Origin: Aquarana catesbeiana
Lineage: Eukaryota > Chordata > Amphibia > Anura > Ranidae
Reading direction: 5' to 3'
Assembly: GCF_042186555.1 (NCBI RefSeq)
Contig: NC_133332.1
Location: forward strand, 233,221,015 to 233,285,014
DNA length: 64,000 nucleotides
The notes beneath the pieces are model-generated. The model was not told the origin of the DNA. It made no database searches and was given only the letters and a program-made list of their open reading frames with translations. This document shows positions 21,771-33,339 of this stretch, in pieces (position 1 is the first letter of the stretch; the number at the start of each line of letters is the position of its first letter). Position numbers and translations under genes: made by a program.

Positions 21771-22279
21771 CAGAAAGTGATCATGCCCCCAGCACAAACG
21801 AGAAACAACGGGGGGAATTCAATAAAGCTGCTACACCACTTTTCTGGTGTTAATCGCTCTTGTTAAGATGTTGCACCTAATTTAAAACCATCTGCAACAG
21901 TTTTGGTTCTGACTGCAACTCTTGCTCCACATTCAGGTAGTTCTAATTTGCTCCATTTCTACATTATGGCAGAGCACCTGAATCAAATTCATATTAAAAT
22001 ACAGACAGTTTGTATCTTAAGAAAGTGGAAGTAATGAAGACCAACTTCCTTTTAGCGTACAACGATTTCGCAAAAGCATCTTGCATATGTTCTAAAAGTG
22101 GTGCAGTATGCACCAAATTCAAGTACAAGCTCTAGAGAGATATGAATTTATTGCACTGTGCCATTCATTTAGAATGAATGCACGTTGCTTTCACAAAATC
22201 TGTCTACACCGGTCTAAGAATACCAGGAACCGACTCTATACATATATGTAGCAGTTCAGCATTAAAGTCCACTGCCATA
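21771..22279. other. Non-coding; nothing recognised
   Basis: Flanking DNA between the LTR-like repeat and the Tc1 foldback; no frame with domain content. Confidence 0.5.
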
Positions 22280-23610
22280 TACACTATATTACGAAAAGTA
22301 TTGGGACACCTGCCTTTACACACACATGAAGTTAAACCACTTGCCGACCGCCTCACGACGATATACGTCGGCAGAATGGCACGGGCAGGCAGTACGTGAT
22401 CTGCCTCCCGCGGGCGGGGGTCCAATCGGACCCCCCCTCCGGTGCCCGAGGTGGTCGGCGTTTGTCCCCTGGCGATCAGAGGTGAGGGGGAGGCCATCCA
22501 TTCGTGGCCCCCCCCTCGTGATTGCTCCCAGCCAATGGGATCATTCCTCTGCTGCTGTATGCTAAACAGCAGCAGAGGAAATTATGTCATCTCTCCTCCG
22601 CTCGGTATTTTCCGTTCCGGTGCCGAGAGAGAAGACTGCAATGTGAGTGCACAACACACACACATACAGTAGAACATGCCAGGCACACAATACACCCCCG
22701 ATCCCCCCCCGATCACCCCCCAATCACCCCCCCCCCCCGTCACACTGACACCAAGCAGTTTTTTTTTTCTCTGATTACTGCATTGGTGTCAGTTTGTGAC
22801 AATTAGTGTGGTAGGGCAGTTAGTCTTAGCCCCCTTTAGGTCTAGGGTACCCCCCTAACCCCCCTAATAAAGTTTTAACCCCTTGATCACCCCGTCGCCA
22901 GTGTGACTAAGCGATCATTTTTCTGATCGCTGTATTAGTGTCACTGGTGACGCTGGTTAGGGAGGTAAATATTTTGGTTCGCCGTCAGCGTTTTATAGCG
23001 TCAGGGACCCCCATATACTACCTAATAAAGGTTTTAACCCCTTGATTGCCCCCTAGTTAACCCTTTCACCAGTGATCACCATATAACTGTTACGGGTGAC
23101 ACTGGTTAGTTCGTTTATTTTTTATAGTGTCAGGGCACCCGCCGTTTATTACCTAATAAAGGTTTAGCCCCCTGATCGCCCGGCGGTGATATGCGTCGCC
23201 CCAGGCAGCGTCAGGTTAGCGCCAGTACCGCTAACACCCACACACGCAGCTTACGCCTCCCTTAGTGGTATAGTATCTGAACGGATCAATATCTGATCCG
23301 ATCAGATCTATACTAGCATCCCCAGCAGTTTAGGGTTCCCAAAAACGCAGTATTAGGTATCTGGGCTGATCCCGCTAGCACCTGCGTTTTGCCCCTCCGC
23401 CCGGCCTAGCCCAGCCCACCCAAGTGCAGTATCGATCGATCACTGTCACTTACAAAACACTAAACACATAACTGCAGCGTTCGCAGAGTCAGGCCTGATC
23501 CCTGCAATTGCTAACAGTTTATTTGGTAGCGTTTTGGTGAACTGGCAAGCACCAGCGGCCTAGTACACCCCGGTCGTAGTCAAACCAGCACTGCAGTAAC
23601 ACTTGGTGAC

Positions 23611-24004
23611 GTGGCAAGTCCCATAAGTGCAGTTCGAGCTGGTGAGGTGGCAAGCACAAGTAGTGTCCCGCTGCCACCAAGAAGAAGACAAACACAGGCC
23701 CATCGTGCCGATAGTGCCCTTCCTGCTGCATTCGCCAATCCTAATTGGGAACCCACCGCTTCTGCAGCACCCGTACTTCCCCCATTCACATCCCCAACCA
23801 AATGCAGTCGGCTGCATGAGAGGCATTTTATTTATGTCCTCCCAAGTACCCCTACCCAACGAACCCCCCCAAAAAAGATGTCGTGTCTGCAGCAAGCGTG
23901 GATATAGGCGTGACACCCGCTATTATTGTCCCTCCTGTCCTGACAATCCTGGTCTTTGCATTGGTGAATGTTTTGAACGCTACCATTTACTAGTTGAGTA
24001 TTAG
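23611..24004 (+). pseudogene. piggyBac transposase remnant: N-terminal Pro/Ala region joined to C-terminal Cys/His domain
   Basis: The first frame (23611-23907) encodes a Pro/Ala/Ser-rich segment (LPAAFANPNWEP..APVLPPF) matching in position the LPYALQNPLWLPP..IPPF part of the intact transposase at 17.3 kb. A one-base frame change in the CCCCCCCCAAAAAAG tract (near 23865-23876) leads into the C-terminal domain (CRVCSKRGYRRDTRYYCPSC..GLCIGECFERYH, ending at 24004), with the Cys/His spacing of piggyBac cysteine-rich domains. The catalytic Asp-containing core of about 400 residues is missing between them. It could bind DNA or protein if ever translated, but the homopolymer shift and lack of a clear start argue against a functional protein. 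Confidence 0.82.
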
Positions 24005-25429
24005 CGTAGGGTACAGCATTGCACAGACTAGGCACACTTTCACAGGGTCTCCCAAGATGCCATCGCATTTTGAGAGACCCGAACCTGGAACCGGTTACAG
24101 TTATAAAAGTTACAGTTATAAAAGTTACAGTAAAAAAAAAAAAGTGTAAAAAAAAAAAAATATATATATCAAATTTTAAAAAATAGTTGTCGTTTTACTG
24201 TTCTCGCTCTCTCTCTATTCTCTCTCTATTGTTCTGCTCTTTTTTACTGTATTTTATTCTGCAATGTTTTATTGTTATTATGTTTTATCATGTTTGCTTT
24301 TCAGGTATGCAATTTTTTATACTTTACCGTTTACTGTGTTTTATTGTTAACCATTTTTTTGTCTTCAGGTACGCCATTCTCGACTTTGAGTGGTTATACC
24401 AGAATGATGCCTGCAGGTTTAGGTATCATCTTGGTATCATTCTTTTCAGCCAGCGGTCAGCTTGCATGTAAAAGCAATCCTAGCGGCTAATTAGCCTCTA
24501 GACTGCTTTTACAAGCAGTGGGAGGGAATGCCCCCCCCACTGTCTTCCGTGTTTTTCTCTGGCTCTCCTGTCTCAACAGGGAACCTGAGAATGCAGCCAG
24601 TGATTCAGCCAGCTGACCACAGAGCTGATCAGAGACCAGAGTGGCTCCAAACATCTCTATGGCCTAAGTTTTTCAAAAAAAGAGTACCTGTCACTACCTA
24701 TTGCTATCATAGGGGATATTTACATACCCTGAGATAACAATAAAAATTATTAAAAAAAAAAAAAATGAAAGTCACAGTTTAAAAATAAGATAAAAAAGCA
24801 AAAAAAAAATAAAGAAAAAAAAAAAAAGCACCCCTGTCCCCCCCTGCCCCCGCGCTAAGGCGAACGCAAGCGTCGGTCTGGCGTCAAATGTAGACAGCAA
24901 TTGCACCATGCATGTGAGATATCACCATGAAGGTCAGATCGAGGGCAGTAATTTTAGTAGTAGACCTCCTCTGTAAATCTAAAGTGGTAACCTGTAAAGG
25001 CTTTTAAAGGCTTTTAAAAATGTATTTATTTTGTTGCCACTGCACGTTGGTGCGCAATTTTAAAGCATGTCATGTTTGGTATCCATGTACTCGGCCTAAG
25101 ATCATCTTTTTTATTTCATCAAACATTTGGGCAATATAGTGTGTTTTAGTGCGTTAAAATTTAAAAAAGTGTGTTTTTTGCCCAAAAAATGCGTTTGAAA
25201 AATCGCTGCGCAAATACTGTGTGAAAAAAAAAAAATTAAACACCCACCATTTTAATCTGTAGGGCATTTGCTTTAAAAAAATATATGTTTGGGGGTTCAA
25301 AGTAATTTTCTTGCAAAAAAAATAATTTTTTCATGTAAACAAAAAGTGTCAGAAAGGGCTTTGTCTTCAAGTGGTTAGAACGGTGATGTGTGACATAAGC
25401 TTCTAAATGTTGTGCATAAAATGCCAGGA

Positions 25430-26790
25430 CAGTTCAAAACCCCCCCAAATGACCCCATTTTGGAAAGTAGACACCCCAAGCTATTTGCTGAGAGGCATGT
25501 CAAGTCCATGGAATATTTTATATTGTGACACAAGTTGCGGGAAAGAGACAATTTTTTTCTTTTTTTTTTGCACAAAGTTGTCACTAAATGATATATTGCT
25601 CAAACATGCCATGGGAATATGTGAAATTACACCCCAAAATACATTCTATTGCTTCTCCTGAGTATGGGGATACCACATGTGTGAGACTTTTTGGGAGCCT
25701 AGCCTCGTACGGGACCCCGAAAACCAAGCACCGCCTTCAGGCTTTCTAAGGGCGTAAATTTTTTATTTCACTCTTCACTGCCTATCACAGTTTCAGAGTT
25801 TCAGAGGCCATGGAATGCCCAGGTGGCACAAACCCCCCCCCCCCCCCAAATTACCCTATTTTGGAAAGTAGACACCCCAAGCTATTTGCTGAGAGGTATA
25901 GTGAATATTTTGCAGACCTCACTTTTTGTCACAAAGTTTTGAAAATTGAAAATTGAAAAAAGAAAAAAAAACATTTTTTTCTTGTCTTTCTTCATTTTCA
26001 AAAACAAATGAGGTCTGCAAAATACTCACCATGCCTCTCAGCAAATAGCTTGGGGTGTCTACTTTCCAAAATGGGGTCATTTGGGGGGGGTTTGTTCCAC
26101 CTAGGCATTCCATGGCCTCCGAAACTGTGATAGGCAGTGAAGAGTGAAATCAAAAATTTACACCCTTAGAAATCCTGAAGGCGGTGATTGGTTTTCGAGG
26201 CACCGTACGCGGCTAGGCTCCCAAAAAGTCCCACACATGTGGTATCTCTATACTCAGGAGAAGCAGCTAAATGTATTTTGGGGTGCAATTCCACATATGC
26301 CCATGGCCTGTGTGAGTAATATATCATTTAGTGACAACTTTGTGCAAAAAAAAAAAATTTGTCACTTTCCCGCAACTTGTGTCAAAATATAAAATATTCC
26401 ATGGACTCAACATGCCTCTCAGCAAATAGCTTGGGGTGTCTACTTTCCAAAATGGGGTAATTTGGGGGGGGTTTGTGCCATCTGGGCATTTTATGGCCTT
26501 CAAAACTGTGATAGGTAGTGAGGAGTAAAATCAAAAATTTAAGCCCTTAGAAATCCTGAAGGCGGTGATTGGTTTTTGGGGCCCTGTATGCGGCTAGGCT
26601 CCCAAAAAGTCCCACACATGTGGTATCCCCGTACTCAGGAGAAGCAGCTGAATGTGTTTTGGGGTGCAATTCCACATATGCCCATGGCCTGTGTGAGCAA
26701 TATATCATTTAGTGACAACTTTTGTAATTTTTTTTTTTGTCATTGTTCAATCACTTGGGACAAAAAAAAATTGGGTCCTTTGGGGAGGTT
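25430..26790. repeat. Large subterminal inverted/direct repeats of the piggyBac derivative (copy A)
   Basis: The module AAATGACCCCATTTTGGAAA / AGTAGACACCCCAAGCTATT at about 25445 recurs inverted at about 26040 and again, same orientation as the second, at about 26420. The two plus-oriented modules are offset 381 bp (CATGCCTCTCAGCAAATAGC at about 26030 and 26411; CCACACATGTGGTATC at 26231 and 26612). The interval 25440-26100 can fold into a long hairpin. Confidence 0.9.
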
Positions 26791-27750
26791 TTGTACTGCC
26801 CTGCCATTTTAGCACCTCAAGAAATGACATAGGCAGTCATAAACTAAAAGCTGTGTAAATTCCAGAAAATGTACCCTAGTTTGTAGACGCTATAACTTTT
26901 GCGCAAACCAATAAATATACGCTTATTGACATTTTTTTACCAAAGACATGTGGCCGAATACATTTTGGCCTAAATGTATGACTAAAATTGAGTTTATTGG
27001 ATTTTTTTTTATAACAAAAAGGAGAAAAAAATCTTTTTTTTTCAAAATTTTCGGTCTTTTTCCGTTTATAGCGCAAAAAATAAAAACCGCAGAGGTGATC
27101 AAATACCATCAAAAGAAAGCTCTATTTGTGGGAAGAAATGGACGCAAATTTCGTTTGGGTACAGCATTGCATGACCGCGCAATTAGCAGTTAAAGCGACG
27201 CAGTGCCAAATTGTAAAAAGTGCTCTGGTCAGGAAGGGGGTAAATCCTTCCAGGGCTGAAGTGGTTAATGGCATCCCAGTCTTAGTCCACAGGGTTCAAT
27301 ATTGAGTTGGCTCACCCTTTGCAGCTATAACTTATCTGGGAAGGCTGTCCACAAGGTTTAGGAGTGTGTCTATGGGAATGTTTGGCCATACTTCCAAAAG
27401 TGCATTTGTGAGGTCAGGCACTGATGTGGACGAGAAGGCCCGGCTCGCAGTCTCTGCTCTAATTCATCCCGAAGGTGTTCTATCTGGTTGAGGTAAGGCC
27501 AGTCAATTTCCTCCACCCCAAACTCACTCATCTATGTCTTTATGGACCTTGCTTTGTACACTGGTGCGCAGTGATGTTGGTACAGGAAGGGGCCATCCCC
27601 AAAACTGCATTCACAAAGTTTGGAGCACGAAATTGTCCAAAATGTCTTGGTATACTGACGCCTTAAGAGTTCCCTTACTGGAACTAAGGGGCCAAACCCT
27701 GAAACACAACCCCACACCACAATCCCCCCTCCACCAAATGATTTGGACCA

Positions 27751-27936
27751 GTGCACAAAGCAAGGTCCATAAAGACATGGATGAGTGAGTTTGGGTTGGA
27801 GGAACTTGTCTTGCCTGCACAGAGTCCTGACCTCAACTTGATAGAACACCTTTGGGATAAAATTAGAGCAGGGACTGCGAGCCAGGCCTTCTCATCTGTG
27901 CCTGACCTCACAAATGCGCTTCTGGAGGAATGGTGA
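27751..27936 (+). pseudogene. Tc1/mariner transposase C-terminal fragment
   Basis: The frame encodes the end of a Tc1-type DD34E transposase: PAQSPDLNLIEHLWDKI, holding the final catalytic Glu region, then a C-terminal helix-rich tail ending LTNALLEEW. The first two catalytic Asp regions are absent, because the element is a foldback made of two inverted copies of this terminal portion. The same sequence occurs inverted at about 27420-27600. Shorter than a complete transposase (about 340 residues) and non-functional; any movement must have used enzyme supplied by another element. Confidence 0.85.
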
Positions 27937-28102
27937 AACGTTCCCATAGACACACGCCTAAACCTTGTGGACAGTCTTCCCAGAAGAGTTGAAGCTGTTA
28001 TAGCTGCAAAGAGTGGGCCAACTCAATATTGAACCCTATGGACTAAGACTTGGACGCCATTAAAGTTCATGTGCGTCCCAATACCTTTGGTAATATAGTG
28101 TA

Positions 28103-28733
28103 TATATTTATGGCCAGAGTAAGGGGTTAAAGTAGGTATGTGGAATACACACATACCAAGAACTGATTGGTATGTCCTAATATTGTACTTCAGCCATTTC
28201 CACATCCTCTTTTCCCATCTGTCCTGTTTATTATGCAGCCTCACCCTTGTAACCCAGTGACTGCCTCGAGGAGGTATGTGACTTTTCGGCTTTGTCAGAA
28301 TTTGATCAGACAGCAAGCTGGGACGAGTACGCATAATAATTAAGTTGGGATGACAGAAGAGTTTTTGTTTCCTAGAGAAACCAATCAGATGCTCTACATA
28401 CTAGCAACAAAAATAGCTGTGACATAGGTGGTTGCAATGGGCAACACAGGTCTTTTCCTCCAACACATATATTAAGGAAACCAATCACCAACATATGTAG
28501 TAATCTGAATTCCCACTATTGCTATACTGGTGCCACCTTACCTTACTTGACTATATAGTTGTATTCTGTCCCTCTTAGAGGCCATCCTCTCCTGCCTGAT
28601 TCTAGCTCTGAGAATATCATATAACCCAGGTGTTGTCAAGATTCAATGAAAGAATACTAAATCATTTTGTAAAGTGCATCTAAAGCCAGAACTTTTTTTT
28701 ATTATTTTGGATAGCACAGGAAAGGATTAGAAC
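28103..28733. other. Non-coding; nothing recognised
   Basis: Ordinary-looking DNA between the Tc1 foldback and a hAT MITE. No terminal repeats or coding frames identified. Confidence 0.5.
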
Positions 28734-29508
28734 TGGGGATGCACCAATACCATTTTTTTTTTTAACGGGTACAGATACTTTTTTTTTTAGTACTCACCAA
28801 TACTAATTACCGATACCTACTGAAACCGTTTTGTTTTTACTTTTTTTGTCATATTACGCTTTTTTTCAATGTGAAACGTGTAAATATATGTAAAGGGTGT
28901 AAAAATATTACTGAACAAAGCAAACTTAAAAAAGTTATAATTATTAATAGTATATAAAATAGAAGTGAACAAAAAAAAAAACAGCAGGAAAATAATAATT
29001 AAATGGAGAAGGAGAATAAGCAGTTAATTAAGGCTAGTTAGAATAAATTAGGGGTTAAACAGAGGAAATAAGAAAGTTAAATAAGAAAGCTTTAAAAACT
29101 GACTTCATCTGCAGATCAAAGTTCATCCCTTTGATCTGTAGATGAATAAACAGAAAGATACAAAAAGAAACAATGTTTCTATTTATCTTTCTGTTTCAGC
29201 AGCTGAGAAATGTTGTTGATAAACATTGACTGGTCGCTTTTTTTTTTTTAATAGCTCCAATGGGAATTCGTTTACATTTTAGCTGTCAACAGGGGAACCC
29301 CAATGACAGCTGAATGAGTCATCAGTTAAGGACGCGGCAGCCCTGCTCCACAACCGATAATTGCTTTTTTTTTCAGTGGGGGAATCCCGCTGACAGCTGA
29401 AAGAACTAAGTCTGAAAGTATTGGTTTCAGGTATCGTAACATTTACCGATATTCGTGCAAATGCTTAGTATCTGCACCAATACCGATATTGGTGTTGGTG
29501 CAACCCTA
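28734..29508. mobile_element. hAT-type MITE with 8-bp target duplication
   Basis: Left end TGGGGATGCACCAATACC and right end GGTGTTGGTGCAACCCTA are imperfect inverted repeats. Flanks ATTAGAAC (28726-28733) and GTTAGAAC (29509-29516) match at 7 of 8 bases, the duplication length of hAT elements. Internal CCAATACCGATATTGGT-like words repeat near both ends. Confidence 0.85.
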
Positions 29509-29516
29509 GTTAGAAC

Positions 29517-29826
29517 CCCTGTCAGCTATTCATTGCCATATGCCCGCTGAAATGCAAATGTTGTCACTGGAACAGATGGTGAAGGGAAATCTGACAAAGT
29601 GGATGCCTGTTCTAGAGACAACTAGGAGAGCTACCCTCACTTTAAAACAGATTTCTTCCCACTTCCTGTTACATCTCCAGAAGTGAAGGCAAATCTCTAC
29701 ATTAGTATACAGGTATGAAAAAAAACTGACAGAGGATTTAACCCATCCCTACTCTATCCAAAACTAAAAAAGTTTGGAATGTTTTGGCTCCAGATACACT
29801 AATACAACCTGCTTTGATAAACAATA
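29517..29826. other. Non-coding flank; nothing recognised
   Basis: Short interval between the hAT MITE and the target duplication of the next PLE insertion. Confidence 0.5.
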
Positions 29827-30099
29827 TTAGTCTCCTCAAGCATAGTGAAAATTTGTTGAGACATGACTCAGAATGTGGCACCACATCCAAATATAGATAC
29901 AAAAAGAAAAAAAACAAAGATAAATATGGACTTTAAATTGGTAGCCACTAGTAGACCCAAATGGAAGAGAGAGCACTTAGTTGAATAAAAATTCAAATTT
30001 ATTATAACATTATATTAAAACCATTTAGTATAATCAAGACAACAGTAAAGTTAGCCCATTTTTTTTTTTATATTGTGAAAGATAATGCTACGCCAAGTA

Positions 30100-30831
30100 A
30101 ATTGATACCCAAAATGTCACGCTTCAAAATTGCGCCCGCTTGTGGAATGGCGACAAACTTTTACCCTTAAAAATCTCCATAGGCGAAGTTTAAAAAATTC
30201 TAAGGGTCTAAGGCTAGAATTATTGCTCTTGCTCTACCAATTGTGTGGTTTGAACACCGTTTTCATATGCGGCCGCTACTTACGTATGCTTTCGCTTCTA
30301 CACGCAAGCTCAACGGGACATGTCATGTTTAAAAAAAAAATTTTTTTTCTTATTTATTTTACCTTTTATTTTTACACTGTTTTTTTTTTTTTTTTAAATT
30401 GTCACTTTTATTCCTATTACAAGGAATGTAAACAGCCCTTGTAATAGAAAAAAGCATGACAGGACCTCATATCTCATATGTACACTTAAATGCAATAAAT
30501 AAAAATAAATAAATTTGTCATTTAAAAAAAAAAAATTTTCAAAAATGGCCTGTTAAGAGCTGTGGGCTAGTGACCAGACCCGATCACCTCCGCCTATGCC
30601 GACGGCTCCGGCAAGCGGCGGAGGGCACCGGATCACGGCGGGAGGGGGGGCCCCTCTCCCGGCGCCGGTAAAAGTGATCTCGTGGCGAATCCGCCGCAGA
30701 GACCACTTTTATCTTGTAGCGGACCGCCTGCTGAAGAGGATACCGGGGTTATGGCAGCTAGCTGCTGCCAAAACAATGAAATCCTCCTTCAAACAGCTGA
30801 CGTAAAACTGCGGCGGGTGGTCCATAAGTGG
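30100..30831. mobile_element. piggyBac-type (TTAA) MITE fragment
   Basis: Right end ...GGTCCATAAGTGG followed by TTAA at 30832-30835. The interior has mirrored GTGATCTCGTGGCGAATCC/GCCGCAGAGACCACTTTT. The left terminus was not found; the start is approximate. Confidence 0.6.
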
Positions 30832-30835
30832 TTAA

Positions 30836-31220
30836 GCTATAACAAAAGTCAAAACCCATATTTCTCTATTTCTATGAAGGTCACTTAATATAACCCGGCA
30901 CAGAGGGGGAATGCTGCAGATTTTGGTGTAAAGGGGAACTCTGATGTAAGGAAGGGGGCTCTGGTGACCAAGGATCACCTTATATCAGAGTGCACAGCAT
31001 TCCCCTTTACATCAGCAGAGTTCCAACTCGCATTTAAATATTAGTGCCCCCTTACCTTACTGTATTCACTCCCCATTACATCAGTGATCCCCCTCAGACT
31101 GGCTTTGCTGCGCTGTCACTGACCTCATCTCAGGTGCACCGTGCAGGGCTCAGTCAGACGGTCCTCTCTGGGCTCCAGCTTGGCGGCTCTGGTTTCATCC
31201 TATATCATCCCCTTCAGAGT
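30836..31220. repeat. Interspersed repeat copy, inverted relative to 48550-49090
   Basis: Phrases such as AAAGTCAAAACCCATATTTC, ATCAGAGTGCACAGCATTCC and CAGCTTGGCGGCTCTGG are matched in reverse orientation at 48540-49090. Both copies lead into a minisatellite of the same word family. Confidence 0.75.
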
Positions 31221-31309
31221 CTACACACTTTTGACTCCTCCTGTGACCCTTATCCTAGCAGCACTCCTGCTTTTGACTCTTCTGTAGGCTACCCGCCAGA
31301 GACTGCAGA

Positions 31310-31664
31310 CATACTACAGGAGATGGCCAGAGACTGCAAACATGATACAAGAGATGGTCAGAGACTGTGCGGACATGACACAAGAGATGGTCAGAGACTG
31401 TGCAGACATGATACAAGAGATGGTCAGAGACTGTGCAGACATGACACAAGAGATGGTCAGAGACTGTGCAGACATGATACAAGAGATGGTCAGAGACTGT
31501 GCAGACATGATACAAGAGATGGTCAGAGACTGTGCAGACATGACACAAGAGATGGTCAGAGACTGTGCAGACATGATACAAGAGATGGTCAGAGACTGTG
31601 CAGACATGATACAAGAGATGGTCAGAGACTGTGCAGACATGATACAAGAGATGGTCAGATTATG
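31310..31664. repeat. 33-bp minisatellite, ~11 copies
   Basis: Unit built on AGAGATGGTCAGAGACTGTG plus CAGACATGA(T/C)ACA. Because 33 is a multiple of three and lacks stops, it produces long repetitive open frames on both strands; these are not genes. Related to 46301-46775. Confidence 0.95.
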
Positions 31665-32062
31665 GTAATGACAAGCAAACTCTCACTTGGCTAACATGGT
31701 AACACCACATTGCTGCAGCAGTTACCAAATACTAGAGCCACAGCCACAGACAATCCTGCCACAGACAGAAGATCCTTCTATACACTCCTCTGTCCCCTAC
31801 CATAAGCAGGAGAAGCAGACGGATTCGCTTTGGGCGCCCTCCAGAGCATTCTGGGAGGTGTAGTCTCTGCAGAGCATAGGCAGCGGTTAGTGTGTGGTGT
31901 GGAGAAATACAACTCCTGCCATGCAATGTGGTGCCAGCTTTGGGAGAAGGCTAGGACGGCGGTAGAGCCTGCTATTGGCTGCAGCTGATGAGATGTTCTC
32001 CATGTGAAGGGGTGTTACAGTTGGCTGGAACCTCCATGGCTTTACCCCAGTGTGTGTCAGCC
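31665..32062. other. Non-coding; nothing recognised
   Basis: Contains GCTTTGGGCGCCCTCCAGAG-type repeat sequence also seen near 49650. No gene. Confidence 0.4.
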
Positions 32063-32365
32063 CGCTCACCCCACCAGGAAAAGGAGGCGCCTCTGGGTGC
32101 AGACTGTTAAAACAATTTATTAAAACGAAACAGCAACAGCTGGTAATACACTCACATTTGAGTAGAAAGTATCAGGCATTTAAAATTGTCCCAGGGCAAT
32201 CCAGGGGATCCGTGGAGTCATCTCTCGGCTGGTGGATGTTAAATAGCTCTGGGCAGTCTAAGAACGCTGGATGTGGACGGCCGAGATACACATCCGGAGA
32301 CAGGCACCAAAGGGAGGCTTGGTAAGCAGCCGATCCAGACACGGGATGATGACGTCACACGATAT

Positions 32366-32426
32366 GCGAAGCGTTTCCTGAGCCGGCACGCCGTGAGTGG
32401 TGTGACGGCGGCGCTCCTTTGTCAAG
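32366..32426 (-). ncRNA. Hammerhead-like motif in the left palindrome arm
   Basis: Mirror of 32529-32589. On the minus strand GAAACGCTTCGC replaces the right-arm GAAACGCGTCGC, one of the two arm mismatches, so this copy is the more decayed. Confidence 0.45.
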
Positions 32427-32470
32427 CTGATTGGCTGGGAGCTGAAGAGGATTTATATAGATTTATATAG

Positions 32471-32501
<31 letters not shown>

Positions 32502-32528
32502 AATCCTCTTCAGCTCCCAGCCAATCAG

Positions 32529-32589
32529 CTTGACAAAGGAGCGCCGCCGTCACACCACTCACGGCGTGCCGGCTCAGGAAACGCGTCGC
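32529..32589 (+). ncRNA. Hammerhead-like motif in the right palindrome arm
   Basis: TTGACAAAGGAGC, a long imperfect stem II closing with GGCTC, then GAAACGCGTC. The GAAA box and CGCGTC are intact, but the first core box departs from CUGANGA at two positions, so activity is doubtful. Confidence 0.45.
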
Positions 32590-33339
32590 ATATCATGTGA
32601 CGTCATCATCCCGTGTCTGGATCGGCTGCTTACCAAGCCTCCCTTTGGTGCCTGTCTCCGGATGTGTATCTCGGCCGTCCACATCCAGCGTTCTTAGACT
32701 GCCCAGAGCTATTTAACATCCACCAGCCGAGAGATGACTCCACGGATCCCCTGGATTGCCCTGGGACAATTTTAAATGCCTGATACTTTCTACTCAAATG
32801 TGAGTGTATTACCAGCTGTTGCTGTTTCGTTTTAATAAATTGTTTTAACAGTCTGCACCCAGAGGCGCCTCCTTTTCCTTGTCTTACAGTGCATTGGGAT
32901 AATGGCTTTCACTTCCTCCGGAAGGCTGCCCTGAATGTGGACTCTACACATTACCCCTGCCTTTTCCACCTGCGGCTCTTATTACGGACTCACCCTCCAC
33001 TCATTGCTACTATGAACTGTTAACCCTTTCATCCATTATATACCTTTTATGTGCATCATTGTATTATTGGATTTCGCTGTCCATTGTTGCGCTGAATACT
33101 TGTTATAACGCTCACCCCACCAGCCTGGGGACACCCAGGGTGTCTTTATATTGATTGGACCCAGGGTAAACAATTTTCTGGGCCCCCACCCCTAGAAATT
33201 TCGCTCTCCACCTCAACATCCCAAAAAACAAACACGCAAATAGACTTATCTAAAAAAAAACTTTAATAATGTAAACATAAAGATCTGGTTCACACTCACT
33301 GATTGCTCCAAGCTCACCGATTGGTTGCTAGAGGTTACT

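Larger units (their letters stand above)
22336..27264 (+). mobile_element. Core-deleted non-autonomous piggyBac element (4.93 kb), copy A
   Basis: Bounded by TTAA at 22332-22335 and 27265-27268, with short terminal inverted repeats (CCACTT left, AAGTGG right). Contains a left non-coding region, an N-terminal-plus-Cys/His transposase remnant (23611-24004), and a long 3' region with inverted and direct ~0.38-kb repeats. Copy B at 58.9 kb is colinear over almost the whole length, so this is a propagated family and not a single deletion event. Confidence 0.9.
22280..28102. mobile_element. Tc1-type foldback element split by a piggyBac derivative
   Basis: Left end TACACTATATTAC at 22280 and right end GTAATATAGTGTA to 28102 are inverted repeats at TA. 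After removing 22336-27264, the two halves join at TTAA (CACATGAAG-TTAA-TGGCATCCCAG). The interior is palindromic: about 27330-27590 (GGCTGTCCACAAGGTTTAGG, TATGTCTTTATGGACCTTGC) reappears inverted at 27755-27985. One orientation encodes a transposase C-terminus. Confidence 0.88.
32078..33108 (+). mobile_element. Palindromic PLE-type insertion with 15-bp target duplication
   Basis: CGCTCACCCCACCAG is present at 32063-32077 and 33109-33123. Inside, 32078-32454 and 32501-32877 are inverted copies, with two mismatches noticed, around a 46-bp AT-rich centre. Positions 32880-33108 occur once and form the 3' tail in plus orientation. AATAAATTG near 32834 and a hammerhead-like core in each arm match PLE terminal regions. 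No protein is encoded. Confidence 0.88.

Noticed and set aside
31044..31694. 216-codon frame with an 11-residue repeat and minus-strand partners
   Set aside because: 33-bp minisatellite, a multiple of three without stops, open in several frames on both strands; no start context or flanking coding signal.
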